From Halictus rubicundus (taxonomy: Eukaryota; Arthropoda; Insecta; Hymenoptera; Halictidae): a stretch of DNA of 64,000 bases. Location: assembly GCF_050948215.1 (NCBI RefSeq), contig NW_027488990.1, forward strand, positions 62,001 to 126,000, given 5' to 3'. The notes beneath the pieces were generated by a model. The model was not told where the DNA came from. It was given only the letters and a program-made list of their open reading frames with translations, and made no database searches. Below are positions 28,446-42,140 of the stretch, piece by piece. Both the position numbers and the translations under genes were made by a program. Each line of letters begins with the position of its first letter. The stretch's first letter is position 1.

Positions 28446-31400
28446 ATCCTATCCTCTTTCCTTTAATATCATCTATCCTATCCTATTCTCTATCCTATCC
28501 AATCCCCTATGCTATCCAATCCCCTATCCTATCCTCTATCCTATCCTAACCTGTATCCTATCCTATACTGTATCCTATCCTCTATCCTATCCAATCCCCT
28601 ATCCTTTCCTATATTCGATCCTCTCCTCTATAATATCGTATCCTCTATCCTATCCTGTCCTCTATCCTATAATATCATCCATCCTATCCTATTCTCTATC
28701 CTAAACTATCCTATCCTCTATCGTATCCTATCCTGTATCCTATCCAATCCTATATCCTCTATCCTATCCTATCCTCTATCCTATCCTATCCTCTATCCTA
28801 TCCAATCCTCTATCCTATCCTCTATCCTATCCTCTATCCTATCCTCTATTATATCCTCTATCCTATCCTACCCTCTATCATATCCTATCCTCTATCCTAT
28901 CCTATCCTCTATCCTATCCTATCCTCTATCCTATCCTATCCTCTATCCTATCCTATCCTCTATCCTATCCTATCCTCTATCCTATCCTATCCTCTATCCT
29001 ATCCTATCCTCTATCCTATCCTATCCTCTATCCTATCCTATCCTCTAACCTATCCTATCCTCTATCCTATCCTATCCTCTATCCTATCCTATCCTCTAAC
29101 CTATCCTATCCTCAATCCTATCCTATCCTCTATCCTATCCTATCCTCTATCCTATTCTCTATCCTATCCTATCCTCTATCCTATCCTCTATCCTATTCTC
29201 TATCCTATCCTAGCCTCTATCCTATCCTATCCTCTATCCTATCCTATCCTCTATCCTATCCTATCCTCTATCCTATCCTATCCTCTATCCTATCCTATCC
29301 TCTATCCTATCCTATCCTCTATCCTATCCTATCCTCTTTCCTTTAATATCATCTATCCTATCCTATTCTCTATCCTATCCAATCCCCTATGCTATCCAAT
29401 CCCCTATCCTATCCTCTATCCTATCCTAACCTGTATCCTATCCTATTCTGTATCCTATCCTCTATCCTATCCAATCCCCTATCCTTTCCTATATTCGATC
29501 CTCTCCTCTATAATATCGTATCCTCTATCCTATCCTGTCCTCTATCCTATAATATCATCCATCCTATCCTATTCTCTATCCTAACCTATCCTATCCTCTA
29601 TCGTATCCTATCCTGTATCCTATCCAATCCTATATCCTATATCCTCTATCCTATCCTATCCTCTATCCTATCCTATCCTCTATCCTATCCAATCCTCTAT
29701 CCTATCCTCTATCCTATCCTCTATCCTATCCTCTATTATATCCTCTATCCTATCCTACCCTCTATCATATCCTATCCTCTATCCTATCCTATCCTCAATC
29801 CTATCCTATCCTCTATCCTATCCTATACTCTATCCTATTCTATACTCTATCCTATCCTATCCACTATCCTATCCTAGCCTCAATCCTATCCTATTCTCTA
29901 TCCTATTCACTATCCTATCGTATTCTCTATCCTATCCTATCCTCTATCCTATCCTATCCTCTATCCTATCCTATCCTCTATCCTATCCTATCCTATCCTC
30001 TATCCTATCCTATCCTATCCTCTATCCTATCCTATCCTCTATCCTATCCTATCCTCTATCCTATCCTATCCTCTATCCTATCCTATCCTCTATCCTACCC
30101 TTTCCTCTATCCTATCCTATCCTCTTTCCTTTAATATCATCTATCCTATCCTATTCTCTATCCTATCCAATCCCCTATGCTATCCAATCCCCTATCCTAT
30201 CCTCTATCCTATCCTAACCTGTATCCTATCCTATACTGTATCCTATCCTCTATCCTATCCAATCCCCTATCCTTTCCTATATTCGATCCTCTCCTCTATA
30301 ATATCGTATCCTCTATCCTATCCTGTCCTCTATCCTATAATATCATCCATCCTATCCTATTCTCTATCCTAAACTATCCTATCCTCTATCGTATCCTATC
30401 CTGTATCCTATCCAATCCTATATCCTCTATCCTATCCTATCCTCTATCCTATCCTATCCTCTATCCTATCCAATCCTCTATCCTATCCTCTATCCTATCC
30501 TCTATCCTATCCTCTACTATATCCTCTATCCTATCCTACCCTCTATCATATCCTATCCTCTATCCTATCCTATCCTCTATCCTATCCTATCCTCTATCCT
30601 ATCCTATCCTCTATCCTATCCTATCCTCTATCCTATCCTATCCTCTATCCTATCCTATCCTCTATCCTATCCTATCCTCTAACCTATCCTATCCTCTATC
30701 CTATCCTATCCTCTATCCTATCCTATCCTCTAACCTATCCTATCCTCAATCCTATCCTATCCTCTATCCTATCCTATCCTCTATCCTATTCTCTATCCTA
30801 TCCTATCCTCTATCCTATCCTCTATCCTATTCTCTATCCTATCCTAGCCTCTATCCTATCCTATCCTCTATCCTATCCTATCCTCTATCCTATCCTATCC
30901 TCTATCCTATCCTATCCTCTATCCTATCCTATCCTCTATCCTATCCTATCCTCTATCCTATCCTATCCTCTATCCTATCCTATCCTCTTTCCTTTAATAT
31001 CATCTATCCTATCCTATTCTCTATCCTATCCAATCCCCTAAGCTGTCCAATCCCCTATCCTATCCTCTAGCCTATCCTAACCTCTATCCTATCCTATTCT
31101 GTATCCTATCCTCTATCCTATCCTCTATTATATCCTCTATCCTATCCTCTATTATATCCTCTATCCTATCCTATCCTCTATCCTATCCTATCCTCTATCC
31201 TATTATATCCTCTATCCTATCCTATCCTTTATCCTATCCTATCCTCTATCCTATCCTATCCTCTATCCTATCCAAACCCCTATCCGATCCTCTATCCTAT
31301 CCTATCCTATATCCTATCCTATCCGCTATCCTATCGTATCCTCTATCCTATCCTATCCTCTATCCTATTATATCCTCTATCCTATCCTATCCTCTATCCT

Positions 31401-34314
31401 ATCCTATCCTCTATCCTATCCTAACCTCTATCCTATCCTAGCCTCTATCCTATCCTATCCTCTATCCTATCCTATCCTCTATCCTATCCTATCCTCTATC
31501 CTATCCTATCCTCTATCCTATTCTCTATCCTATCCTATCCTCTATCCTATCCTATCCTCTATCCTATCCTATCCTCTATCCTATCCTATCCTCTATCCTA
31601 TCCTCTATCCTATCCTCTATCCTATTCTCTATCCTATCCTATCCTCTATCCTATCCTATCCTCTTTCCTTTAATATCATCTATCCTATCCTATTCTCTAC
31701 CCTATCCAATCCCCTATGCTGTCCAATCCCCTATCCTATCCTCTATCCTATCCTATCCTCTATCCTATCCTATCCTCTATCCTATCCTATCCTCTATCCT
31801 ATCCTATCCTCTATCCTATCCTATCGTCTATCCTATCCTATCCTCTATCCTATCCTATCCTGTATCCTATCCTATCCTCTATCCTATCCCATCCTCTATC
31901 CTATCCTATCCTCTAACCTATCCTATCCTCTATCCTATCCTATCCTCTATCATATCCTATCCTCTATCCTATCCTCTATCCTATCGTATCCTCTATCCTA
32001 TCCTATCCTCTATCCTATCCTATCCTCTTTCGTTTAATATCATCTATCCTATCCTATTCTCTATCCTATCCAATCCCCTATGCTATCCAATCCCCTATCC
32101 TATCCTCTATCCTATCCTAACCTGTATCCTATCCTATTCTGTATCCTATCCTCTATCCTATCCAATCCCCTATCCTTTCCTATATTCGATCCTCTCCTCT
32201 ATAATATCGTATCCTCTATCCTATCCTGTCCTCTATCCTATAATATCATCCATCCTATCCTATTCTCTATCCTAACCTATCCTATCCTCTATCGTATCCT
32301 ATCCTGTATCCTATCCAATCCTATATCCTATATCCTCTATCCTATCCTATCCTCTATCCTATCCTATCCTCTATCCTATCCAATCCTCTATCCTATCCTC
32401 TATCCTATCCTCTATCCTATCCTCTATTATATCCTCTATCCTATCCTACCCTCTATCATATCCTATCCTCTATCCTATCCTATCCTCAATCCTATCCTAT
32501 CCTCTATCCTATCCTATACTCTATCCTATTCTATACTCTATCCTATCCTATCCACTATCCTATCCTAGCCTCAATCCTATCCTATTCTCTATCCTATTCA
32601 CTATCCTATCGTATTCTCTATCCTATCCTATCCTCTATCCTATCCTATCCTCTATCCTATCCTATCCTCTATCCTATCCTATCCTATCCTCTATCCTATC
32701 CTATCCTATCCTCTATCCTATCCTATCCTCTATCCTATCCTATCCTCTATCCTATCCTATCCTCTATCCTATCCTATCCTCTATCCTACCCTTTCCTCTA
32801 TCCTATCCTATCCTCTTTCCTTTAATATCATCTATCCTATCCTATTCTCTATCCTATCCAATCCCCTATGCTATCCAATCCCCTATCCTATCCTCTATCC
32901 TATCCTAACCTGTATCCTATCCTATACTGTATCCTATCCTGTATCCTATCCAATCCCCTATCCTTTCCTATATTCGATCCTCTCCTCTATAATATCGTAT
33001 CCTCTATCCTATCCTGTCCTCTATCCTATAATATCATCCATCCTATCCTATTCTCTATCCTAAACTATCCTATCCTCTATCGTATCCTATCCTGTATCCT
33101 ATCCAATCCTATATCCTCTATCCTATCCTATCCTCTATCCTATCCTATCCTCTATCCTATCCAATCCTCTATCCTATCCTCTATCCTATCCTCTATCCTA
33201 TCCTCTACTATATCCTCTATCCTATCCTACCCTCTATCATATCCTATCCTCTATCCTATCCTATCCTCTATCCTATCCTATCCTCTATCCTATCCTATCC
33301 TCTATCCTATCCTATCCTCTATCCTATCCTATCCTCTATCCTATCCTATCCTCTAACCTATCCTATCCTCTATCCTATCCTATCCTCTATCCTATCCTAT
33401 CCTCTAACCTATCCTATCCTCAATCCTATCCTATCCTCTATCCTATCCTATCCTCTATCCTATTCTCTATCCTATCCTATCCTCTATCCTATCCTCTATC
33501 CTATTCTCTATCCTATCCTAGCCTCTATCCTATCCTATCCTCTATCCTATCCTATCCTCTATCCTATCCTATCCTCTATCCTATCCTATCCTCTATCCTA
33601 TCCTATCCTCTATCCTATCCTATCCTCTATCCTATCCTATCCTCTATCCTATCCTATCCTCTTTCCTTTAATATCATCTATCCTATCCTATTCTCTATCC
33701 TATCCAATCCCCTAAGCTGTCCAATCCCCTATCCTATCCTCTAGCCTATCCTAACCTCTATCCTATCCTATTCTGTATCCTATCCTCTATCCTATCCTCT
33801 ATTATATCCTCTATCCTATCCTCTATTATACCCTCTATCCTATCCTATCCTCTATCCTATCCTATCCTCTATCCTATTATATCCTCTATCCTATCCTATC
33901 CTTTATCCTATCCTATCCTCTATCCTATCCTATCCTCTATCCTATCCAAACCCCTATCCGATCCTCTATCCTATCCTATCCTATATCCTATCCTATCCGC
34001 TATCCTATCGTATCCTCTATCCTATCCTATCCTCTATCCTATTATATCCTCTATCCTATCCTATCCTCTATCCTATCCTATCCTCTATCCTATCCTAACC
34101 TCTATCCTATCCTAGCCTCTATCCTATCCTATCCTCTATCCTATCCTATCCTCTATCCTATCCTATCCTCTATCCTATCCTATCCTCTATCCTATTCTCT
34201 ATCCTATCCTATCCTCTATCCTATCCTATCCTCTATCCTATCCTATCCTCTATCCTATCCTATCCTCTATCCTATCCTCTATCCTATCCTCTATCCTATT
34301 CTCTATCCTATCCT
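28446..34314. repeat. domain B1 satellite with alternating higher-order units
   Basis: The marker CTTTAATATC followed by CCCCTATGCTATCC recurs with its ATG at 28509, 29389, 30177, 32080 and 32868, plus a CTATGCTGTCC variant at 31716. Two sub-types alternate: the 28509 and 30177 units share private variants (CTAAACTATCC), and the 29389 and 32080 units share others (CTAACCTATCC, TATATCCTATATCC). Spacings are 880, 788, 1539, 364 and 788 bp. A larger unit starting at 29389 repeats at 32080 (2,691 bp), with the offset falling to 2,674 bp (17 less) by the CTAAGCTGTCC variant (31038/33712). No gene is present. Confidence 0.8.
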
Positions 34315-37300
34315 ATCCTCTATCCTATCCTATCCTATCCTCTATCCTATCCTATCCTCTATCCTATCCTATCCTATCCTCTATCCTATCCTATCCTATC
34401 CTCTATCCTATCCTATCCTCTATCCTATCCTATCCTCTATCCTATCCTATCCTCTATCGCATCCTATTCTCTATCCAATCCTATCCTATCCTCTATCGTA
34501 TCCTATTCTCTATCCTATCCAATCCTATATCGTATCCTCTATCCTATCCTATCCTCTATCCTATCCTATCCTCTATCCTATCCTATCCTCTATCCTATCC
34601 AATCCTCTATCCTATCCTATCCTCTATCCTATCCTATCCTCTATCCTATCCCATTCTCTATGCTATCCTATCCTCTATCCTATCCTATCCTCTATCCTAT
34701 CCTATCCTCTATCCTATCCTATCCTCTATCCTATCCTATCCTCTATCCTATCCAATCCTCTATCCTATCCTATCCTCTATCCTATCCTATCCTCTATCCT
34801 ATCCCATTCTCTATGCTATCCTATCCTCTATCCTATCGTATCATCTATCCTGCCCTATCCTCTCTCCTATCCCATCCTCTATCCTATCCTATCCTCTATC
34901 CTATCCTATCCTCTATCCTATCCTATCCTGTATCCTATCCAATCCTATATCCTATATCCTCTATCCTCTATCCTCTATCCTATCCTGTCCTCTATCCTAT
35001 CCTATCATCTATCCTATCCTAGCCTCAATCCTATCCTATCCTCTATCCTATCCTATCCTCTATCCTATCCTGTCCTCTGTCGTCTCCTATCTTCTATACA
35101 ATCCAATCCCCTATCCTATCCTCTATCCTATCCTATCCTCAATCCTATCCAATCCTCTATCCTATCCTATCCACTACCCTATCCTAGCCTCAATCCTATC
35201 CTATCCTCTATCCTATTCTATCCTCTATCCTATACTGTCCTATCCTCTATCCTATCCTATCCTCTATCCTATCCTATCCTCTATCGCATCCTATTCTCTA
35301 TCCAAACCTATCCTATCCTCTATCGTATCCTATTCTCTATCCTATCCAATCCTATATCGTATCCTCTATCCTATCCTATCCTCTATCCTATCCTATCCTG
35401 TATCCTATCCTATCCTATCCTCTATCCTATCCTATCCTCTATCCTATCCTATACTCTATCCTATCCTATCCTCAATCATATCCTATCCTCTATCCTATCC
35501 TATCCTCTATCCTATCCTATCCTCTATCCTATCCTATCCTCTATCCTATCCTATCCTGTATCCTATCCTGTCATCTATCCTATCCTATCCTCTATCCTAT
35601 CCTATCCTCTATCCTATCCTATTCTCTATCCTATCCACTATCCTATCCTATCCTCTATCCTATCCTATCCCCTATCCTATTATATCCTCTATCCTATCCT
35701 TTCCTCTATTCGATCCTCTCCTCTATAATATCGTATCCTCTATCATATCCTATACTCTTCCTATAATATCATCTATCCTATCCTATTCTCTATCCTATCC
35801 TATCCTATCCTCTATCGTCTCCTATCCAATCCCCTATCCTATCCTCAATCGTATCCAATCCTCTATCCTATCCTATCCACTATCCTATCCTAGCCTCAAT
35901 CCTATCCTATCCTCTATCCTATCCTATCCTATCCTCTATCCTATCCTATCCTCAATCCTATCCAATCCTCTATCCTATCCTATCCACTATCCTATCCTAG
36001 CCTCAATCCTATCCTATCCTCTATCCTATCCTATCCTTTATCCTATCCTGTCCTCTGTCGTCTCCTATCTTCTATACAATCCAATCCCCTATCCTATCCT
36101 CTATCCTATCGTATCCTCTATCCTATCCAATCCTCTATCCTATCCGATCCTCTATCCTATCCACTATCCTATCGTATCCTCTATATTATCCAATCCTCTA
36201 TCCAATCCGATCCTCTATTCTATCCTATCCTCTATCCTATCCTATCCTCTATCCTATCCTATCCTCTATCCTATCCTATCCTCTATCCTATCCTATCCTA
36301 TACTCTATCCTATCCTATCCTCTATCCTATCCTATCCTCTATCCTATCCTATCCTCTATCGTATCCTATTCTTTATCCTATCCAATCCTATATCGTATAA
36401 TCTATCCTCTCCTATCCTCTATCCTATCCTATCCTGTATCCTATCCTATCCTCTATCCTATCCTATCCTCTATCCTATCCTATCCTCTATCCTATCCTAT
36501 CCTCTATCCTATCGTATCATCTATCCTGCCCTATCCTCTCTCCTATCCCATCCTCTATCCTATCCTATCCTCTATCCTATCCTATCCTCTATCCTATCCT
36601 ATCCTCTATCCTATCCTATCCTCTATCCTATCCTATCCTCTATCCTATCCTATCCTCTATCCCATTATATCCTCTATCCTATCCTATCCTCTATCCTATC
36701 CTATCCTCTATCCTATCCTATCCTCTATCCTATCCTATCCTCTATCCTATCCTATCCTCTATCCTATCCAATCCTCTATCCTATCCTATCCTCTATCCTA
36801 TCCAATCCTCTATCCTATCCGATCCTCTATCCTATCCACAATCCTATCGTATCCTCTATCCTATCCAATCCTCTATCCTATCCGATCCTCTATCCTATCC
36901 TATCCTATCCTCTATCCTATCCTATCCTCTATCCTATCCTATCCTCTATCCCATCCTATTCTCTATCCAATCCTATCCTATCCTCTATCATATCCTATTC
37001 TTTATCCTATCCAATCCTATATCGTATAATCTATCCTCTCCTATCCTCTATCCTATCCTATCCTGTATCCTATCCTATCCTCTATCCTATCCTATCCTCT
37101 ATCCTATCCTATCCTCTATCGTATCCTATCCTGTATCCTATCCAATCCTCTATCCTATCCTCTATCCTAACCTCTATTATATAGTCTGTCCTATCCCATC
37201 CTCTATCCTATCCTATCCTCTATCCTATCCTATCCTCAATCCTATCCAATCCTCTATCCTATCCTATCCACTATCCTATCCTAGCCTCAATCCTATCCTA

Positions 37301-39139
37301 TCCTCTATCCTATCCTATCCTCTATCCTATCCTATCCTGTATCCTATCCTATCCTATCCTCTATCCTATCCTATCCACTATCCTATCCTATACTCTATCC
37401 TATCCTATCCTCAATCATATCCTATCCTCTATCCTATCCTATCCTCTATCCTATCCTATCCTGTATCCTATCCTGTCATCTATCCTATCCTATCCTCTAT
37501 CCTATCCTATCCTCTATCTTATCCTATTCTCTATCCTATCCACTATCCTATCGTATCCTCTATCCTATCCAATCCTCCATCCTATCCTATCCTCTATCCT
37601 ATCCTATCCTCTATCCTATCCTATCCTCTATCCTATTATATCCTCTATCCTATCCTATCCTCTATCCTATCCTATCCTCTATCCTATCCTATCCTGTATC
37701 CTATCCTGTATCCTATCCTATCATCTATCGTATCCTATCCTCTATCCTATCCTATCCTCTATCCTATCCTATCCTCTATCCTATCCTATCCTCTATCCTA
37801 TCCTATTCTCTATCCTATCCACTATCCTATCGTATCCTCTATCCTATCCAATCCTCTATCCTATCCTCTATCCTAACCTCTATTATATCCTCTATCCTAT
37901 CCTATCCTCTATCCTATCCTATCCTCTATCCTATCCTATCCTCAATCCTATCCAATCCTCTATCCTATCCTATCCACTATCCTATCCTAGCCTCAATCCT
38001 ATCCTCTCCTCTATCCTATCCTATCCTCTATCCTATCCTGTCCTCTGTCGTCTCCTATCTTCTATACAATCCAATCCCCTATCCTATCCTCTATCCTATC
38101 CTATCCTCTATCCTATCCTATCCTCTATCCTATCCTATCCTCAATCCTATCCAATCCTCTATCCTATCCTATCCACTATCCTATCCTATCCTCAATCCTA
38201 TCCAATCCTCTATCCTATCCTATCCACTATCGTATCCTAGCCTCAATCCTATCCTATCCTCTATCCTATCCTATCCTTTATCCTATCCTGTCCTCTGTCG
38301 TCTCCTATCTTCTATAGAATCCAATCCCCTATCCTATCCTCTATCCTATCCTATCCTCTATCCTATCCAATCCTCTATCCTATCCTATTCTCTATCCTAT
38401 CCACTATCCTATCGTATCTTCTATCCTATCCAATCCTCTATCCTATCCTATCCTCTATCCTATCCTATCCTCTATCCTATCCTATTCTCTATCCTATCCT
38501 ATCCTATCCTCTATCCTATCCTATCCTCTATCCTATCCTATCCTCTATCCTATCCTATCCTCTATCGCATCCTATTCTCTATCCAAACCTATCCTATCCT
38601 CTATCGTATCCTATTCCCTATCCTATCCAATCCTATATCGTATCCTCTTTCCTATCCTATCCTCTATCCTATCCTATCCTGTATCCTATCCTATCCTCTA
38701 TCCTATCCTATACTCTATCCTATCCTATCCTCTATCCTATCCTATCCTCTATCCTATTATATCCTCTATCCTATCCTTTCCTCTATCCTATCCTTTCCTC
38801 TATTCGATCCTCTCCTCTATAATATCGTATCCTCTATCATATCCTATACTCTTCCTATAATATCATCTATCCTATCCTATTCTCTATCCTATCCTATCCT
38901 ATCCTCTATCGTCTCCTATCCAATCCCCTATCCTATCCTCTATCCTATCCTATCCTGTATCCTATCCTATCCTCTATCCTATCCTATCCTTTATCCTATC
39001 CTATCCTCTATTCTATCCTATCCTCTATAGTATCCTATCCTCTATCCTATCCTATCCTCTATCCTATCCTATCCTGTATCCTATCCTATCATCTATCCTA
39101 TCCTAGCCTCTATCCTATTATATCCTCTATCCTATCGTA
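34315..39139. repeat. domain B2 satellite, block copy 1
   Basis: Defined by the variants CTCTGTCGTCTCCTATC, TTCTATACAATCC or TTCTATAGAATCC, TATCGCATCC and TAGCCTCAATCC. About 34560-38900 is collinear with about 43070-46290: offset 8510 at 34660 and 35071, 8658 at 35281, and 7374-7391 at 37410-38561. The second copy therefore lacks about 1.3 kb between the 36.0- and 37.3-kb positions of this one. Satellite only. Confidence 0.75.
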
Positions 39140-40349
39140 TCCTCTATCCTATCCTATCCTCTATCCTATCCTATCCTCTTTCGTTTAATATCATCTATCC
39201 TATCCTATTCTCTATCCTATCCAATCCCCTATGCTATCCAATCCCCTATCCTATCCTCTATCCTATCCTAACCTGTATCCTATCCTATTCTGTATCCTAT
39301 CCTCTATCCTATCCTATCCCCTATCCTTTCCTATATTCGATCCTCTCCTCTATAATATCGTATCCTCTATCCTATCCTGTCCTCTATCCTATAATATCAT
39401 CCATCCTATCCTATTCTCTATCCTAACCTATCCTATCCTCTATCGTATCCTATCCTGTATCCTATCCAATCCTATATCCTATATCCTCTATCCTATCCTA
39501 TCCTCTATCCTATCCTATCCTCTATCCTATCCAATCCTCTATCCTATTCTCTATCCTATCCTCTATTATATCCTCTATCCTATCCTACCCTCTATCATAT
39601 CCTATCCTCTATCCTATCCTATCCTCAATCCTATCCTATCCTCTATCCTATCCTATACTCTATCCTATCCTATCCTCTATCCTATCCTATACTCTATCCT
39701 ATTCTATACTCTATCCTATCCTATCCACTATCCTATCCTAGCCTCAATCCTATCCTATTCTCTAACCTATTCACTATCCTATCGTCTTCTCTATCCTATC
39801 CTATCCTCTATCCTATCCTATCCTCTATCCTATCCTATCCTATCCTCTATCCTATCCTATCCTATATCCTATCCTATCCTATCCTCTATCCTATCCTATC
39901 CTCTATCCTATCCTATCCTCTATCGCATCCTATTCTCTATCCAATCCTATCCTATCCTCTATCGTATCCTATTCTCTATCCTATCCAATCCTATATCGTA
40001 TCCTCTATCCTATCCTATCCTGTATCCTATCCTATCCTATCCTCTATCCTATCCTATCCTCTATCCTATCCTATACTCTATCCTATCCTATCCTCAATCC
40101 TATCCTATCCTCTATCCTATCCTATCCTCTATCCTATCCTATCCTCTATCCTATCCTATCCTCTATCCTATCCTATCCTGTATCCTCTCCTGTCATCTAT
40201 CCTATCCTATCCTCTATCCTATCCTATCCTCTATCCTATCCTATTCTCTATCCTATCCACTATCCTATCGTATCCTCTATCCTATCCAATCCTCCATCCT
40301 ATCCTATCCTCTATCCTATCCTATCCTCTATCCTATCCTATCCTCTATC
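39140..40349. repeat. B1-type unit inside domain B2
   Basis: The CTTTCGTTTAATATC and CCCCTATGCTATCC (39231) markers and the following roughly 550 bp repeat the unit at about 32030-32620, including the rare C to G change in CTTTCGTTTAA. After about 39780 it passes into B2 sequence. No gene is present. Confidence 0.75.
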
Positions 40350-42140
40350 CTATCCTGTCCTCTATCCTATTATATCCTCTATCCTATCCTATCCTCTATC
40401 CTATCCTATCCTCTATCCTATCCTATCCTCTATCCTATCCTATCCTCTATCCTATTATATCCTCTATCCTATCCTATCCTCTATCCTATCCTATCCTCTA
40501 TCCTATCCTATCCTGTATCCTATCCTATCATCTATCCTATCCTATCCTCTATCCTATCCTATCCTCTATCCTATCCTATCCTCTATCCTATCCTATTCTC
40601 TATCCTATCCACTATCCTATCGTATCCTCTATCCTATCCAATCCTCTACCCTATCCTATCCTCTATCCTATCCTATCCTCTATCCTATCCTATTCTCTAT
40701 CCTATCCTATCCTCTATCCTATCCTATTCTCTTTCCTATCCACTATCCTATCGTGTCCTCTATCCTATCCTATCCTCTATCCTATCCTATCCTCTTTCCT
40801 ATCCTATCCTCAATCCTATCCTATCCTCTATCCTATCCTATCCTCTATCCTATCCTATCTTCTATCCTATCCTATCCTGTATCCTATCCTATTCTCTATC
40901 CTATTCACTATCCTATCGTATCCTCCATCCTATCCTATCCTCTATCCTATCCTGTCCTCTATCCTATTATATCCTCTATCCTATCCTATCCTCTATCCTA
41001 TCCTATCCTCTATCCTATCCTATCCTCTATCCTATCCTATCCTCTATCCTATTATATCCTCTATCCTATCCTATCCTCTATCCTATCCTATCCTCTATCC
41101 TATCCTATCCTGTATCCTATCCTATCATCTATCCTATCCTATCCTCTATCCTATCCTATCCTCTATCCTATCCTATCCTCTATCCTATCCTATTCTCTAT
41201 CCTATCCACTATCCTATCGTATCCTCTATCCTATCCAATCCTCTACCCTATCCTATCCTCTATCCTATCCTATCCTCTATCCTATCCTATTCTCTATCCT
41301 ATCCTATCCTCTATCCTATCCTATTCTCTTTCCTATCCACTATCCTATCGTGTCCTCTATCCTATCCTATCCTCTATCCTATCCTATCCTCTTTCCTATC
41401 CTATCCTCAATCCTATCCTATCCTCTATCCTATCCTATCCTCTATCCTATCCTATCTTCTATCCTATCCTATCCTGTATCCTATCCTATTCTCTATCCTA
41501 TTCACTATCCTATCGTATCCTCCATCCTATCCTATCCTCTATCCTATCCTATCCTCTATCCTATCCTATCCTCTATCCTATCCTATCCTCTATCCTATTA
41601 TATCCTCTATCCTATCCTATCCTCTATCCTATCCTATCCTCTATCCTATCCTATCCTCTATCGTATTATATCCTCTATCCTATCCTATCCTCTATCCTAT
41701 CCTATCCTCTATCCTATCCTATCCTGTATCCTATCCTATCATCTATCCTATCCTATCCTCTATCCTATCCTATCCTCTATCCTATCCTCTTCTCTATCCT
41801 ATCCACTATCCTATCGTATCCTCTATCCTATCCAATCCTCTATCCTATCCTATCCTCTATCCTATCCTATCCTCTATCCTATCCTATTCTCTATCCTATC
41901 CTATCCTCTGTCCTATCCTATCCTCTATCCTATCCTATCCTGTATCCTAACCTATTCACTATCCTATTCACTATCCTATCCTATCCTCTATCCTATCCTA
42001 TCCTCTTTCCTATCCTATCCTCAATCCTATCCTATCCTCTATCCTATCCTATCCTCTATCCTATCCTATCTTCTATCCTATCCTATCCTGTATCCTATCC
42101 TATTCTCTATCCTATTCACTATCCTATCGTATCCTCCATC
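40350..42140. repeat. 597-bp higher-order repeat, three tandem copies
   Basis: TATCCTGTCC at 40351 and 40948, CTTTCCTATC at 40731 and 41328, and TATCTTCTATCC at 40856 and 41453 are each exactly 597 bp apart. The third TATCTTCTATCC is at 42067, 614 bp on, which is 597 plus one 17-bp monomer. Each unit ends in ATTCACTATCC followed by a CTCCATCC variant. Confidence 0.85.
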
